DNA of 64,000 nt, from positions 248,343 to 312,342 of the forward strand of contig QUZD01000004.1 in NCBI GenBank assembly GCA_003693505.1. The letters are read 5' to 3'. The DNA comes from Pseudonectria foliicola. Lineage: Eukaryota; Ascomycota; Sordariomycetes; Hypocreales; Nectriaceae. A program made the position numbers and the translations under genes. The notes beneath the pieces were generated by a model. That model was not told where the DNA came from. It made no database searches and saw only the letters and a list, made by a program, of their open reading frames with translations. This document shows positions 32,601 through 44,122 of this stretch, piece after piece (within the stretch, counting starts at the first letter, position 1; the number at the start of each line of letters is the position of its first letter).

Positions 32601-35600
32601 CTTGATCTTGGAATCCTTCTCTTCGATCAGGTTCTCCATCTCCTGGCGGTATTGATCTTGGGATGCTCTTAGGTCTTCCAGAGCCTCCTCGTTGGCTTGG
32701 CTCAACTCCTTGTACTGTTCCACCTGGGCCTTCGCATTTTCGAGGTGAGTGTTGGCCATGTCAAGATCTCGCTTGAGGTCGGAGACTTCAATGTTGAGCT
32801 CCTGGATCTCCGACTCGAGCTGCTGCTGCTGCTCGTTGGAGTCGACAGCGGTTCCCGGGCGCGGCGTTGGTCGCGGCTGGAGACGACCAGCGCGCTCCTC
32901 GGCATTTCGTAATTCGACGGAAAGCTCATCCACACGAGCCTGCAAGTGATCTCTGCTCGTCCTGATGCTGACATGCTCCTCACGAATCTGACTTAGACTG
33001 GCCATGAGCTCATCGATGCGCTTCTGAGACTCCTTGGTCTCAAACTCTTTCCTGAGCTGCAATTTCTTGCTCTCCTCTGCTTCATTGGAGAGCTTTCGCT
33101 GAGTATCGCTTAGCTCTTGCTCCAGGCTTTCGATCCGAGCTTGCGCCTTGCGTCTTGTTTCCGACTCGGTCATGGTTCGTTCATTCTCGAGGGATTGCTG
33201 GGTGGCAAGGAGGTTGTTGAGTCGATTCTTCTCCTCAATAAGGTTCTCATTGTCCTTGCTCAACCGCTCCTGAATATCCTTCCACAACTTCTTCTCCGCC
33301 TTGAGGTTGGCAGTTTCGTTTCGCATGCTATCGAGCAGACCCTTGGCCTCGATGAGCTCCTCCGCGATCTGCTGAGTTCGAATGTCTTGTTTGGCGGCAG
33401 CCTCGGATAGTGTCTGGCTTCTCTTCTGAAGCTCGCGGTTCTCGCTCTGGAGGGCGACATAGTTGCTTTGTAGCATCTCCCGCCTCTCGGATTCGAGTCT
33501 TACCTCGCCCTGCAGCTTGACCTTTTCGGTCTGCAGCGAGTTCTTCTCTGTTGACAGACTGTCAATCTGGTGGCGGAAGTCCTTGCGTACTCCGTCTTGC
33601 GCATCTCGGAAACTGTCATATTCTGACTGGAGTTTTCTCAATGCCTCATTCAGAGTTTCATTCTGCTCCCCAGGCTCGATGCTAGCGAGCGGTAGTCGGC
33701 CGTCCAGGGAGTGGCGCATGAGCGAGGCCTCATCACCATGTGCGCCACGCTGTTGCAGCAGACGGCGGAACATGTCCCGCTCCATCTTGTAGCTCTCCAT
33801 GGTGTTCTTGATAGACTTGGTCTCCTCAGTCATATGAGCCAGATCCTGCTGGAGCTTCTCGACCATGTCGTGATCTTCCTTGGCCTGGTGCTTGGCGGCG
33901 AGAGCCTCCTCGCTCTCCAATTGTTCTGCAAGCTGCCGCGTAATTCGCATGAGTTCTTCGTTCTTTGCCTGCAGGGACTTGACATCCTTGAACACGACCA
34001 ACTTCTGCGTAATGAACTGGTGGGTATCGGACATGTCAGAGAGAGCTTCCTCGGTGATCTCGCCCTTCTCTAGCTGTTTAAGACGGAACGTTTCCTCGTC
34101 AGTCAACTGATCCATGCCCTTTTCAAGAGCGTAAATGTTGAAGACGAGCATCTGGATCTGAGTGCCGAGATCACGCAGTTGGGTACGCAAGATCTTGGAC
34201 TCGGATTGGGCCGTGGCGAGAGCACCCTCGGCCTTCCTGGCGCTCCTCCTGGCGGTATCGCGCTCCTCAAAGCTCTGCTGAGACAGCTCAGACATGCGCG
34301 CAATCTCGCTGCGGAGGGTCTCCGACTCGGCCTGAAGCTCCTGGACCTCGGGTGCCTTGGCTTCTAGCGCCGTCATCAGGCTGTCCAGCTCCTCGGAGAG
34401 CTGCGCGTTTCGCCTCTTCTCGCTTGCAAGCTGGCCCTTGACCTGGTACAGCTGCTCAATGGCCTGAGTTGCTGTCACGGCAGACTTGCTGCGGACAGAT
34501 CCAGGGGTGGCAAATGGAGATCCGGCACGTCCAAACAACGATCCATTGGGTCGTGGCGTCTGTGGTGTCGATTCGAGTGGCGGCGCCGCCGCCGGAGGGT
34601 TCTCCATGCGGACCTGGAGCTCGTCAACCTCGGCCTCGAGCTGGCGGATGCGCTCCTCCATCTCGGATCCGGCCTGTCGTTCTTGTTCAAGCTCTGTGCG
34701 CACACGTCGGATCTCGTTTTCGTAATTATCCTTGAGTCGTTCCTTTTCGGCCTCGAGCTCACGCACGCGCTCCTGGTGCTTCTTGCTGAGCTGGTCCGAC
34801 ATGTCCACCAAGCGTCGCTGGTCCTCGAGTTCCTGCTTGTAGCTCTCAACAGTCGAAGCGAAAGAGCCCTCCTGCTTCTGCAGCTTGACAAAGGCATCTT
34901 CGGCCTTGGCCTGCATCGCTTCAAGGCGCTCGCGAAGTTGCTGGTCGGTGCGCTTGAGCGAGTCAACCTGAGACTGTATATCCTCGTTTTGTCGCTGAAG
35001 CTCGGCGATGCGGGCACCCTTTTCTTTGCGGAACTTGAGGCTCTCGTCGCTCTTGGTCTTGAGCTCGTTTTCGAGCCACTCGCTGTTCTTGCGCGCGAGG
35101 TCGAGTTGCTGCTGAATTGACTCTTCTCGGTACTTGGCGCTGTTCAATTGACCCTTGGCGTTCTGCTCAGACTGCTCGAGTGACGTGATTTCGCGTTGAA
35201 GCTCGACATTCTTCTGGTGCAGTTTGGTAAGCTCCTCGGACATGGTTTGATCGCGCTTGTTGTTGGACTCGATGATGCTCAGGTTGGTTCGATTAGACGA
35301 CTGCAGAGTCTCGACCTTGTCACTAAGAGCCTTGAGCTCTGCATCGTGGTCGGACTTCTTCGACTTGACAACCTGGAGCTCGTTTTCCAAAATCTGGCGT
35401 TTCGTCTCTGCAATCACATTGTCAGGTTAGCAATTGGATCTACTCGCCCACTTCAATCCATCCATGGAAATATCAGAATGGACGACCTACCCTCCTCCTT
35501 CAACTGCTGTCTCGCTTCCTCGACATCCTTGAGGGCCTTGTCGGCAGTGGTCTTGGAGGCCTGAGATCTAGATTCGGAGCTGCGCACAGCATTCTCCAGT

Positions 35601-35782
35601 TCGATGTCGGTCTGGAGTTTCTCGGCGTAGAGTGTATCAAACTCGTGAGCCTTGGCTGCGACAGCCTGCAGCAGAACTGTAACAAGATCGGGGGTTGGCT
35701 CGGTCGTCAACGTCGTAAGAACCGGCTGGTCCAGGCCGAGATGGCCGGCTAGATAGCCAATGTCGACGGCGGCGGCCGCCAT
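29361..35782 (-). CDS. MLP1: Nuclear-pore basket protein (TPR/MLP1 homologue)
   Basis: Two exons, 35491-35782 and 29361-35407, with an 83 bp intron, encode 2,112 residues, the size of TPR/Mlp proteins. From about residue 45 to 1,580 the protein is an almost continuous coiled coil (Glu/Gln/Lys/Leu-rich heptads), interrupted by short Pro-rich breaks such as the one near 'RLQPRPTPRPG'. After this comes an Ala/Pro-rich region, another coiled part with 'GIRQFLATNPTVKNIVA', the conserved C-terminal TPR/MLP element, then a Pro/Gln-rich tail with polyglutamine runs, an RGG-type segment and a basic end ('NKRPRGDSE', 'GAKRARGAH') suited to nuclear import. It would line the nuclear basket and serve mRNP quality control and chromatin tethering. 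Confidence 0.94.
29650..29725 (-). repeat. CAG/CAA polyglutamine tract in MLP1
   Basis: Runs of CAG and CAA on the minus strand encode stretches of glutamine in the C-terminal tail of the TPR/MLP1 protein. Such tracts vary in length between strains. Confidence 0.7.
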
Positions 35783-36603
35783 GGTTGTGGGTGAAGATTT
35801 ATGTCGCCGGCGCGACTCTCGTCATTACTTGGTGGCAGCGGCGCGAAAAGGCCGTCAACAAAGTTGGGAAAAGAAGGTGAAGAATAGGCGACAAGTCACA
35901 AGGCTCGCAAATCGATCACCATGTGGCCTCGGCGGCTTATTTTCCTTCCAAAGCTACTCGTCTCGTCTCGTCTCGCGTCGTTTCGTCTCGGCAGCGGCGG
36001 ATTGAATCGGCCGACGAGCTACGCGTGCGAAGCCGAGCCAAGTTGATGAAGCAACAAAGGGTTTGTTTGGATGGAGCTATCTGCCTGTGCATCAAGGCTG
36101 CGGCCAACCAGCCGACAGCTGGTTTCAGGCGCCAACAGGAGCTGCAGCTGTTCGCTTTAATATTTTCCCGGTTTCCGCATGCCAATCTTCCTACCCTGTA
36201 CTACTTCGCCTGCCGTATTGACGTACACTACATGCAACCCTCTGTGCAGTAAATAGCTTGGTCACGGTAAAGACAAGAGCGAACAGTAGGGTGCGTTGAT
36301 TGTACGCGCACTCGAGCTGTATTCTCTCATATAGATCTGCGTATCCAGATGTTAAACGCTTTCGGGTACCTATGTAAATGCCTTCCTTCCATAAAGCATA
36401 ACAGCCAACAGTTATTTCTCCTCATTAGGATTAGCTCAATGGAGCAGGTAGTACACAGACGGAAGAACATAACAAGGAGCTGCTAAACCTCCTTACCTCA
36501 CGCAATTACTCAATCAATCAAAGCCGTAGGTCATTTCAAATTGGTGTTACAGTTGTGAGGAGAAATTCTATTCCCACTATCCATCACCGCCATAACTGTT
36601 CCA
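35783..36603. other. Intergenic region upstream of MLP1
   Basis: About 820 bp between the MLP1 start and the end of the cysteine-repeat protein gene. It includes a TCTCG-type repeat (35956-35989). No gene seen. Confidence 0.5.
35956..35989 (+). repeat. (CTCGT)n imperfect pentanucleotide repeat
   Basis: CTCGT/CTCGC units repeat about six times with two interruptions, about 175-210 bp upstream of the MLP1 ATG. Confidence 0.7.
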
Positions 36604-38553
36604 TCACTGATTTCTTGGTCTTACATTCGAATCCATCTCGTATACGTCGGGATATGGACCAGACTGCCACCCCGGTCCCGAGCCTGTGTGTTGGCTTGGG
36701 GAGGAAGCATGATGGCTAGACATTGGGCTTGCTAGTTCCTGGGCTGGGTACTGTGGCGAGGAGGGATGGCCAGATAGTGGACTCACCCCTTCAGAGTGCA
36801 GCTGTTGAGGAGAGGCATGCCGAGCTAATGACTGCGCGTGAAGCTCAGGTGTTGGTGCTTGGCTCAGAGGTAGCTCGGTGACAGTGGGTGTCATGGAGCC
36901 GGCCAACTCCTGCCGAGTTGCAGGGTGGGTGTTGGGAAGTTCTGGCTTCAAGATTGGGGATGCATAGTTTGAGTTGTGCCCGCCAAAGCCCGTGGGGGAG
37001 CTGCCTGTCAACTCTGGCTTCCCGTCGTAGTCCTGGATCTCATGGCCTCCCGCAGGAATCTCCTCTCCTCGCTGCTGTTGTCGGCGTTTTCGTTTCCAGA
37101 AGAAGACGGCTGCCGCAATGATGGCCACCACTCCCACACCAGCCACGACACCACCAGCGATCGGGCCAACATTGTTGGAACCCCCCTTCTTGTCATCATC
37201 GGTGTTGTTGGCGGCATCGGTGTTGGCGGCATCGCTGCTTCCACTGTTATCACTGCTACTCGTACCAGTCTCCACGGGTGCCGTTGAGCTAGCCCTAGAA
37301 TAGGCAGTCTCATATGCTTGAGTCACATAATCGGAGACTGTGGCAACAACATCATCCTTGACAGCGCTGCAGTAGTAGTCCCAAACCTTTAAGGCGGAGG
37401 CTACTGAAGCAATGGCCGTGCTGTCACAGTACCCTTTGACCAAGGAAGTTAGGGTGCTGGAAACGTCCCTTTGTAGGCCTGATTTCAGACAAACGCAAGA
37501 TGCGAGTTCCTGAGGTCCTGATCCGCAGCGATAGTGAGTTTGCTATCAAAAGTCTTAGTAGCTTCCAACATGGCAATGAATTAAGCGTTTAGGACGTACA
37601 GCAAACACAGCAGACGATACTCCAGACTGGGCGCATTTGTCAAGCGACTTGAATTGCGGCAACCCAGTGATATGATATGTCACTAGTTTGTTGAATCAGC
37701 TGCCGGTTCAGTGGATGCACTCAAGGGGGAGGACTGACTATCACCCGGAGGTCTGCTCGGTTTAGCAAAGGACGTCGTGCCGTTGTTCATGGCGCAATAC
37801 TCGTTGTAAAACGTTTGGGCAGAACTGACGTCCTCGTTGTTGGAACATGCGGCCTTGACCGAGCTTCGAATGGCATCGCTAATGCTGCTAACTAAAGGCT
37901 GCTTGCTGCACACACACGGTGCCTGGAGCTTGGCATCCTCAGGACATCGTTCTCCTGCCTAAGAAGTTTGTAAGCAGTCATCCTCGTGCTCTCGTCTAGC
38001 AATAGTCTGGTACGTACGTATCCCAGCACGGCGTAGGACATGGCTGTCTGCGCGCATGGCGGCAAGTATTGAATTTCGGGCAGATCAGTGATGTAGGCGT
38101 TGACAATGTTCTTTGTCGGGACCGCGAAGGTAATGGTGGCATCCTGGCTGCAGTACGCTTCCAAGACCTTGGAGGCACTCCACTGGTCGTCGCTCGCGCT
38201 TGTGCCACATCTATAGGAGACGCCGCTGTTGACCAAGGACGAAAAGGTGCGACCCTCTTGGGTGTTTGAGCAGACGCAAGATTGCAATTCCTTTTCTCCC
38301 TCTCCGCACCTGGTTTTTTTTTTCAAGCAGAAGNNNNNNNNNNNNNNNNNNNNNNNNNNNNNNNNNNGCTGGAGACGCATGGTGCCTAGTAATTTCACTT
38401 GAGGTCAGTGTCAGGACTTGCAGTAGATCAAGGTTGAGCGCATACTAAGAGACTGTAAATCTCAAGTTCAGTCACATAGACTACCTCGGCAGCGGTGGAG
38501 AGACCGACCAGCCCGGCCAGCCAGAGTGACAAGAGCCCTTGTGAGTATCGCAT
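36604..38553 (-). CDS. Single-pass membrane protein with three six-cysteine repeats, interrupted by a gap
   Basis: Exons 38446-38553, 38368-38385, (assembly gap), about 38313-38018, 37745-37958, 37600-37682 and 36604-37542. Introns 38386-38445, 37959-38017, 37683-37744 and 37543-37599 join in frame. A signal peptide ('MRYSQGLLSLWLAGLVG') leads into three repeats with the spacing C-x16-C-x9-C-x-C-x20-C-x16-18-C (the first spacing is hidden by the gap in repeat 1). A Ser/Thr/Asp-rich stalk, one transmembrane helix ('VGPIAGGVVAGVGVVAIIAA'), a basic stop-transfer (KRKRRQQQR) and a Pro/Ser/His-rich cytoplasmic tail of about 140 residues follow. I do not know a named domain with this spacing; it has a CxC like CFEM but six, not eight, cysteines. 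The topology suggests a wall or surface sensor, which is inference. About 13 residues plus perhaps an intron are missing at the gap. Confidence 0.75.
38314..38367. other. Assembly gap (34 N) with adapter-like flank
   Basis: Positions 38334-38367 are N. Immediately before them is a run of ten T (38314-38323) and CAAGCAGAAG (38324-38333). CAAGCAGAAG is the beginning of the Illumina P7 oligo, and poly-T before it is what the reverse complement of adapter read-through looks like. These flanking 20 bases are therefore probably not genomic. Confidence 0.8.
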
Positions 38554-39998
38554 GACCAGTCAATGTTAGGTTAGCACCTCAAACACGAGATCGCACAGAG
38601 CCACAGACGTAACCGCAACCGCAATCGAAAGTCGCTTGCGAGATTTCAAGTCGAGGAGTATGAGCCCACCTCAGCCATCTCTTCAGCCCTGCCCGGGCAC
38701 GAGCTGACTTTGTCTTGCGGGCAGGCGGGACCTGGGGCTGAAGCCGAGGAGCGGGACCCCTGAAGCTAGACCAGATATCACCATAGCTGAAGAAGGTTGA
38801 AGGGTGGCCTGCATATTTTGAGGCCGGGGATTGGATAGCCGAGACAGGGTTACCTGCTGCAATTACCGAATATCCTCTCATACCCTTAGGTTGCTACTGG
38901 CCGACGGTAGAGGCATCCGGGCTACCTAGGGCCACCATCATCCTTGTAAACGACGAAGACGACGACGGCTTCACCTTAACGGGCCCAGCCTGCGATCTAG
39001 TCAAGGGTCTTGGGTTGGTCCAACGCCACGCGACGGCGTAGCGCTGATATCGTCCCGTCTCCTGCCAGCCGGCATCCCAGAATAGACACTTGCCCACCAT
39101 TGCTCATCATCGCCTATCAAGATTGCCGTGTATCACTTGGTAACTTGCTTGCTAGGTCTTGGCTCGTCTTTACGATGTTGTGAAGTAAGTGATTAAGCAT
39201 GTGCACGTGGCTAATCCGGACCTTGTTTATTGCGCCGGGCCACTGCAGCATATATCCTTCCATCTCGGTTCATGAAACACGAACGCGGGGAGACTGGGAG
39301 ATTCTCTAGGTTTGCAGAGCAAGCTGGCGCATCCCCAACAAAGATGATGAAAGTCGAGCGCCACAGGCTAGTATCGCGAGAGTATCATGGCGTTGGCAGT
39401 TGATTGGCCTTTGCGTCTGCGCTCAATGAATGACAAGACGGAGGCGCACTACCCATGCAGATTTTGCAGTCTCGTGCGTCTTTGCCCTGATGAGCCTTGG
39501 TGCTGGAAGCTGAAGTCGGCAGGGATGATGTTGGGTTACTTGGGTGGAAGGCTTCGTTGCTCGAAATCACGTGTAGCGGTCACCGACATCACCACCGCAT
39601 GGATTTTATCAGACATCGAGGTAGTTGGGCACAAATATAGGGGCAAAGCGAGTATTTTGCAACTTGATTGCTATATTGATTGATTCATTCATTCGTAATT
39701 TCATAAGGCTTTGTGATAACTAAAAAGTCTTGTGTGGGTCTACTTGTTGCCCAACTTTTCCCATTCCGTTGATGTGTATCTTTTTTGTAACCATGAGCGC
39801 CGTGCTTTAAACAAGATAAAATCAAATGCCAACCGCAAGGTGGTATGTTCCCCGTAGTACTTCAAAGGCTGTGGCTTTCCCTATCGCTGTTTTTAGGGAA
39901 AACCCCTCGCATCAATCGATGACCCAGATGCTATGCCAAGCATGAAACGTCTTGTGCAGGCGATGCCGGCTTGTGTGAAAGTTGAAAGAGAGCTTGGC
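38554..39998. other. Intergenic region, no gene seen
   Basis: About 1.45 kb between the cysteine-repeat gene (start) and a conserved hypothetical (stop). The AT content rises at 39660-39900. The small open frames show no domain. Confidence 0.5.
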
Positions 39999-40772
39999 TT
40001 AGAAGGCGTCCTTGCCACTGTGTCTCTGAATCAAGCCGTCGCCAACAATGGCCCCCATGGTCCTCTTGACAACGGTCGCACAGCTGCGAGGGATCATCTT
40101 GGGGAGCGCCCGGCTGAACTCGACGTGGTGCGGCTCTTCCGTCTCGGGCAACGGGTCGGTGCTTCGGCGGGCCGATGCCTTGGACTTGTGGCCGCCCTTG
40201 CGGAGAATGGAGGTGAGGTCGATGGCTGATGCCCGACGAGATGAGGGTCGGGGCGTCTCGGTTGTCTTGAGGCTATGCTCGTCAAAGGAAACCTGACGAG
40301 CAGAGTTGGAGCTGGCCGAGGTGAGTGAGGGGCACCTGGACGTGGACGACCTGTCGGAAGCAACCGTTTCGGAGCTCGTTCGGCCGTGGCTCTCCTGGCG
40401 AGCCAAGCGGTTATCGTTGCTCCGGAGCTTGCGCCAGAGGCCGCATCCAAGGTCGTCCCAGATGACGACGGCCTTGAAGAGGCGGCGGCAGGCCTTGGTG
40501 CCTTCGGCCTGGTCGAGATCGCCAAAGCCCTCGAGCTCGTCCATGGTGGGGAGAGCGTCCCAGGCAATGGAGATCTGATCCGACTGGGCCTGCCACTCGG
40601 ATGTCTCTAGGAAGCCGTTGATGTAGTCGTATGTGGCTAGACGAGAGGCTTCGCGGGCCTGCTCCTCGATGAGCTCAGCGCGTCGAAGCTCCTCCTCCTT
40701 TTGCAGTTGCTTCTTGGACACGCGATCATGGCGCGTGACCTTGGGACTGTAGACGGTGGCGACGAGAGTCAT
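39999..40772 (-). CDS. Conserved-looking hypothetical protein
   Basis: Single exon of 257 residues that I do not recognise. It starts 'MTLVATVYSPKVTRHDRVSKKQ', then has a charged helical stretch rich in Glu/Arg (residues about 20-45), an aromatic segment ('ATYDYINGFLETSEWQ', 'VVIWDDLGCGLWRKLR') and a long Ser/Thr/Arg-rich, probably disordered, second half. It has no signal peptide or membrane segment. Codon use, a clean ATG and the high GC third positions support coding. The globular N-terminal part with conserved-looking Trp and Tyr argues that it is a real protein. Function unknown. Confidence 0.72.
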   Translation of the reverse strand: MTLVATVYSPKVTRHDRVSKKQLQKEEELRRAELIEEQAREASRLATYDYINGFLETSEWQAQSDQISIAWDALPTMDELEGFGDLDQAEGTKACRRLFKAVVIWDDLGCGLWRKLRSNDNRLARQESHGRTSSETVASDRSSTSRCPSLTSASSNSARQVSFDEHSLKTTETPRPSSRRASAIDLTSILRKGGHKSKASARRSTDPLPETEEPHHVEFSRALPKMIPRSCATVVKRTMGAIVGDGLIQRHSGKDAF

Positions 40773-43537
40773 GATGGTGGTGGTGGTGCTGATGCTGGAT
40801 AGAGGTGATGATGGCGAATATTGTTTGAGCGTAGTGGCACACAGGCCGAGTGTTGTATGGATGGCAATGTATGTATGTGATAGTCGAAGAGTGTCAACCG
40901 GTGAGTGATGAGGTGGGTTGGTCGAAACATGTCAAGTTGTAAAGTTGTCGAGATGAGAAACGTCGTGAATGAGCGAAGGACGAGGCGGCTGCGACGACGC
41001 TTTATCCCCAGAAGAACGAGAATTAGAGGCGGTCTATCGGCACACCATCACGTCAACACGGGCGGAAACCTTGGAGCCTTTCCGGATCTGCGGTAACAGA
41101 TGCCAGCGATCAACACCGACCGACAAGGTTTGAGCTTTGGGCTGCGTGGCTGCTCGGCATTCACCCTCCATCTCGCCAGCGGCCTCCCTGCCCTCCATCC
41201 GGCACTCAACAACGTGGGAAGAGGGGCCCCCCATCAGAATTGCATTACAGTAGCGGACTGGCTCAGAGGACCTCGAACAAGGTTTTGCGGACCCGCGTTT
41301 CCCCCAGAAGATGGCTTGCGGAATTCGTCTCCATAGGCTCGGCTGGACTGTCCTAGGCTGGTACGCGACCCACGGGAACCGATTCATGGCGATGCCTGGA
41401 TGCGTCGACTTGGGACGAGACCCCAGGGCGGACTCTGTAGTTGTCGTGCTTGTGCTGGTATGCCCCAGTTTCAATCATAGCTGCGAGCGACTACAGCTAA
41501 GCTACAGCTACAGCTACAGCTTTTGGCTTGGGCTCAGTCTCGGCCTCGATGCTGGCTTGGTGGACGTTCTTGCATCCGAGCACGGTCGGCTCCAACTTCA
41601 GGGTCCAACACTAGCAACCCGCCGGTGATACAGCGGTGCCGTGGCCCCCCAAATGGCCCATTTACATACTCTGCTTGGCAGGATAAACGATTCTGCTGAC
41701 TTTTCATGCACCCTGTCACGTTACCAGGATCTGAGGCAGATGGAAGGGAACCTTGGTTGACAGCCAGCCTTGACAGCTGACGATCCAACGTCACCACCAT
41801 CATCATCACCACCGCATGCAGAAAGTTTTGCGGCACTCGTTGCCCGTCCAGGCCATGCCACGCGAAATGCCACGCGCCGCCTGGGTGGTTGGGTGGCCAC
41901 CACGGCCATCCCCAGATTCTGGCGGTACTTGTTCAGGCCTTCCGCTCTCCCGGGTTCACGGCTGCCGCGCTAGGGCAAGCCCCGGGCGACATAGGAAGTC
42001 GTCCGTAACCGCTCGAGAGCCGACGGCCATTCGCCATTCTTGGGCCCAAACTCTGTTTTGCTGCTCGGAACTTACACCCGACCCAGTCCCTTCGCAATCG
42101 TCGGTGATTTGATCGGCCCCCAGCCCTACCTTTCGCAGCCGCGCCGTCTTGCTGGGTGGAACGGTGGGAACGGGCAACCACCGACCCGCTAAACTCGTCA
42201 TGTTGACCGATCGGCCGACAGAGCGATGCTGGAGAACTTGATTGATTGACCGACCGACATGATGGATAGCAAGGACGGCGGCTCTGGATCAGTAGACGAC
42301 GCAACATCGCCCAAGCCTGGGCTGAACGAACCAAGTGTGGCGCCAGTCCCATTGCCTCATGTCATTGTTGGGCGTCCTGGGCTGGCTCCAGTCGTCCGCT
42401 CAGCGTTCCGAGCATTGTTCCGACCAACGCAAAGCAATCCAAGATTGACGGCACCCAAACGCCTCCATCTGTTGACAATAGGCACTTGGCGCACGCAAAT
42501 GGCTGAGCAACGGTAACGGTTGGTCGCCCGGATGGGGACGGCTGCACTTATAAACAACCTCTGGACAATGGACAAGAGGTGGCTGTGGCCATCCCGTAGA
42601 CTTCTGCTTCCGGAAGCTGGTCCCGCCAGAAGGGATGCTTCGCGACGCATGTCCATTCCTGGCCTACTTCGCGCCTCTGGTTCCTCTACTCAGCCAAGCG
42701 CCGAACTGTCGGGTCTGGTGGCGGCAGCATTTGTATCAAGCAGCAACTCGCCTATCATTGACTGCCGTGAGTGCGTGGCTTGCATTTACTGACCGAGTGG
42801 GTGTGCCGTTGCGACGGCGGCTCGACTTGACAGCGATGGGCTCGGCAGTCTGTTTTCGCCCACCACCAGCCAGCCAGCCAGCGCAACAGACAAGAAGACG
42901 GCTGGAACTAGACTTGGCTAGGCAATCGAATGCGGATTGCTGGCCTCGCGAAAAAGCCACCACCACGTTGCTATTGACCTCATTGACCGGCTGAACTTTT
43001 AACCCTCCTGGCTCATTGCTTCTTTGTGCCTGGCATATGAGCCATCGATCACTTCACTGCGGGGGTTCACATGCGGCATACATGGGCGAGTTGATGGACA
43101 AGAATATACGAAATTGGAGGAAGTTGCGAGGCATTGGCTCCTCTTGGTTCTTTTCATGGCTGGTAGAAAGAGGGCATGCTGTGTGAAAGAGAACCTGTCA
43201 ACCGCCTTCTCCAAGCATTTAATGCTTCGGTTGTTAGGATAGGGCCGACCGCCCAAGATGAAGATGTTTGTGCAGAGAAAAGTACAGGAGAACAAGAGAA
43301 AAACAAAAAGGTACAGATCTCGGCGTGACAAAGGCATTCCAGACGCCTACTCAGAGCCTGCTGCAAAGTCCTCGACCTGGTGGGTTGCCCACCCCTACCT
43401 TACCTTTGGTATTCCGTGTCGTTTCGTTCATCATCCCTTTACACGATATCGTCATGCATGCCCCTCCCCCGCATAAGCCTACGGGAGCCATGCCTGGCAA
43501 TCACCGTACATAACTAGCAAAGACGGCGGATGGCGCT
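40773..43537. other. Long gene-poor region
   Basis: About 2.8 kb upstream of the hypothetical gene and downstream of the Hce2-like gene. It contains CTACAG repeats (41491-41516) and a CAT/CAC-rich stretch near 41797-41815. Open frames are short and lack domain similarity. I cannot exclude a non-coding transcript, but nothing supports one. Confidence 0.45.
41491..41516 (+). repeat. CTACAG hexanucleotide repeat
   Basis: Four CTACAG units with one AAG interruption, in an intergenic region. Confidence 0.6.
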
Positions 43538-44122
43538 TTACGCGTCATTGGAGCGCAAGATCCGCCATTGGACCTTTGCCTTTCCCTGGCCCGTATTCGC
43601 CTGACACGCGCAGCTCATGTCGCCCTGGCCGGCAAGCAAAGTACCCGAGGAAAGGTCCTTGAGAGCGCGCTCCAGAACCTTGGAGGTGTCGAGGTCGCCA
43701 ATGGATACACCACACTCGGTCGAGGGCTTGACAGCCAGCGTGCACGAGTCGACGCGCATCACAGAGATGAAACCGGCGCCGGTGGTTCTGCGCTCGCTAG
43801 TGGTGCTGTTACAACCTGGAGCGCGCCCCAGTTCAAAGGACCCCTTGGTGGTGGCCCACGCGCTAAAAAGCGATGCGCAGTCGCGCCAATCGGCCGAAAC
43901 GAGATCTTGGGAGGACGAATCTAGACATGGGGCGTCGCATTTCCGAACGTGGTTGTCGGCAGGCTGCCAGAAGATGGGCTGTTTGTGGCAAGCATCGCCG
44001 GTGCAGTATTCGCTGGTGGTAAAGGCCGGCGTCGTATCTGAGGGCGCTGAATTCTGCGCAGGTGCAGCAACGGCGATGTTGGCGGATAAGACCAAGAGGA
44101 GGAAACGTGAGACAGACGGCAT
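43538..44122 (-). CDS. Small secreted cysteine-rich protein, Hce2/Ecp2-like
   Basis: Single exon of 194 residues from the ATG at 44122 (an upstream in-frame TTG is not a fungal start). A signal peptide ('MPSVSRFLLLVLSANIAVAA') is followed by a cysteine-rich mature protein. The second half shows the pattern of the Hce2 domain: 'DWRDCASLFSAW', a central 'SCTLAVKP' strand, 'CGVSIGDLDTSKVLERALKD' in the place of the usual 'IGNxDVxDLIxDAI', a 'GQGDMSCAC' cysteine block and a closing 'KVQWRI' strand. Hce2 proteins are fungal effectors related to Ecp2 and putative necrosis-inducing factors. The match is from memory of the pattern, so family membership is probable rather than certain. A TAGGTACCTA palindrome lies about 70 bp upstream. 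Confidence 0.7.
   Translation of the reverse strand: MPSVSRFLLLVLSANIAVAAPAQNSAPSDTTPAFTTSEYCTGDACHKQPIFWQPADNHVRKCDAPCLDSSSQDLVSADWRDCASLFSAWATTKGSFELGRAPGCNSTTSERRTTGAGFISVMRVDSCTLAVKPSTECGVSIGDLDTSKVLERALKDLSSGTLLAGQGDMSCACQANTGQGKAKVQWRILRSNDA

Noticed and set aside
36420..36470. A possible tRNA (TAGCTCAATGG-like D-arm words)
   Set aside because: No matching acceptor stem, anticodon stem or TTCRA arm follows. The same holds for a similar word at 10,705-10,720, which is inside a coding exon.
40773..43537. A decayed transposon in the longest gene-poor region
   Set aside because: I saw no terminal repeats, transposase or reverse transcriptase motifs and no strong C-to-T (RIP-like) composition; GC stays high.
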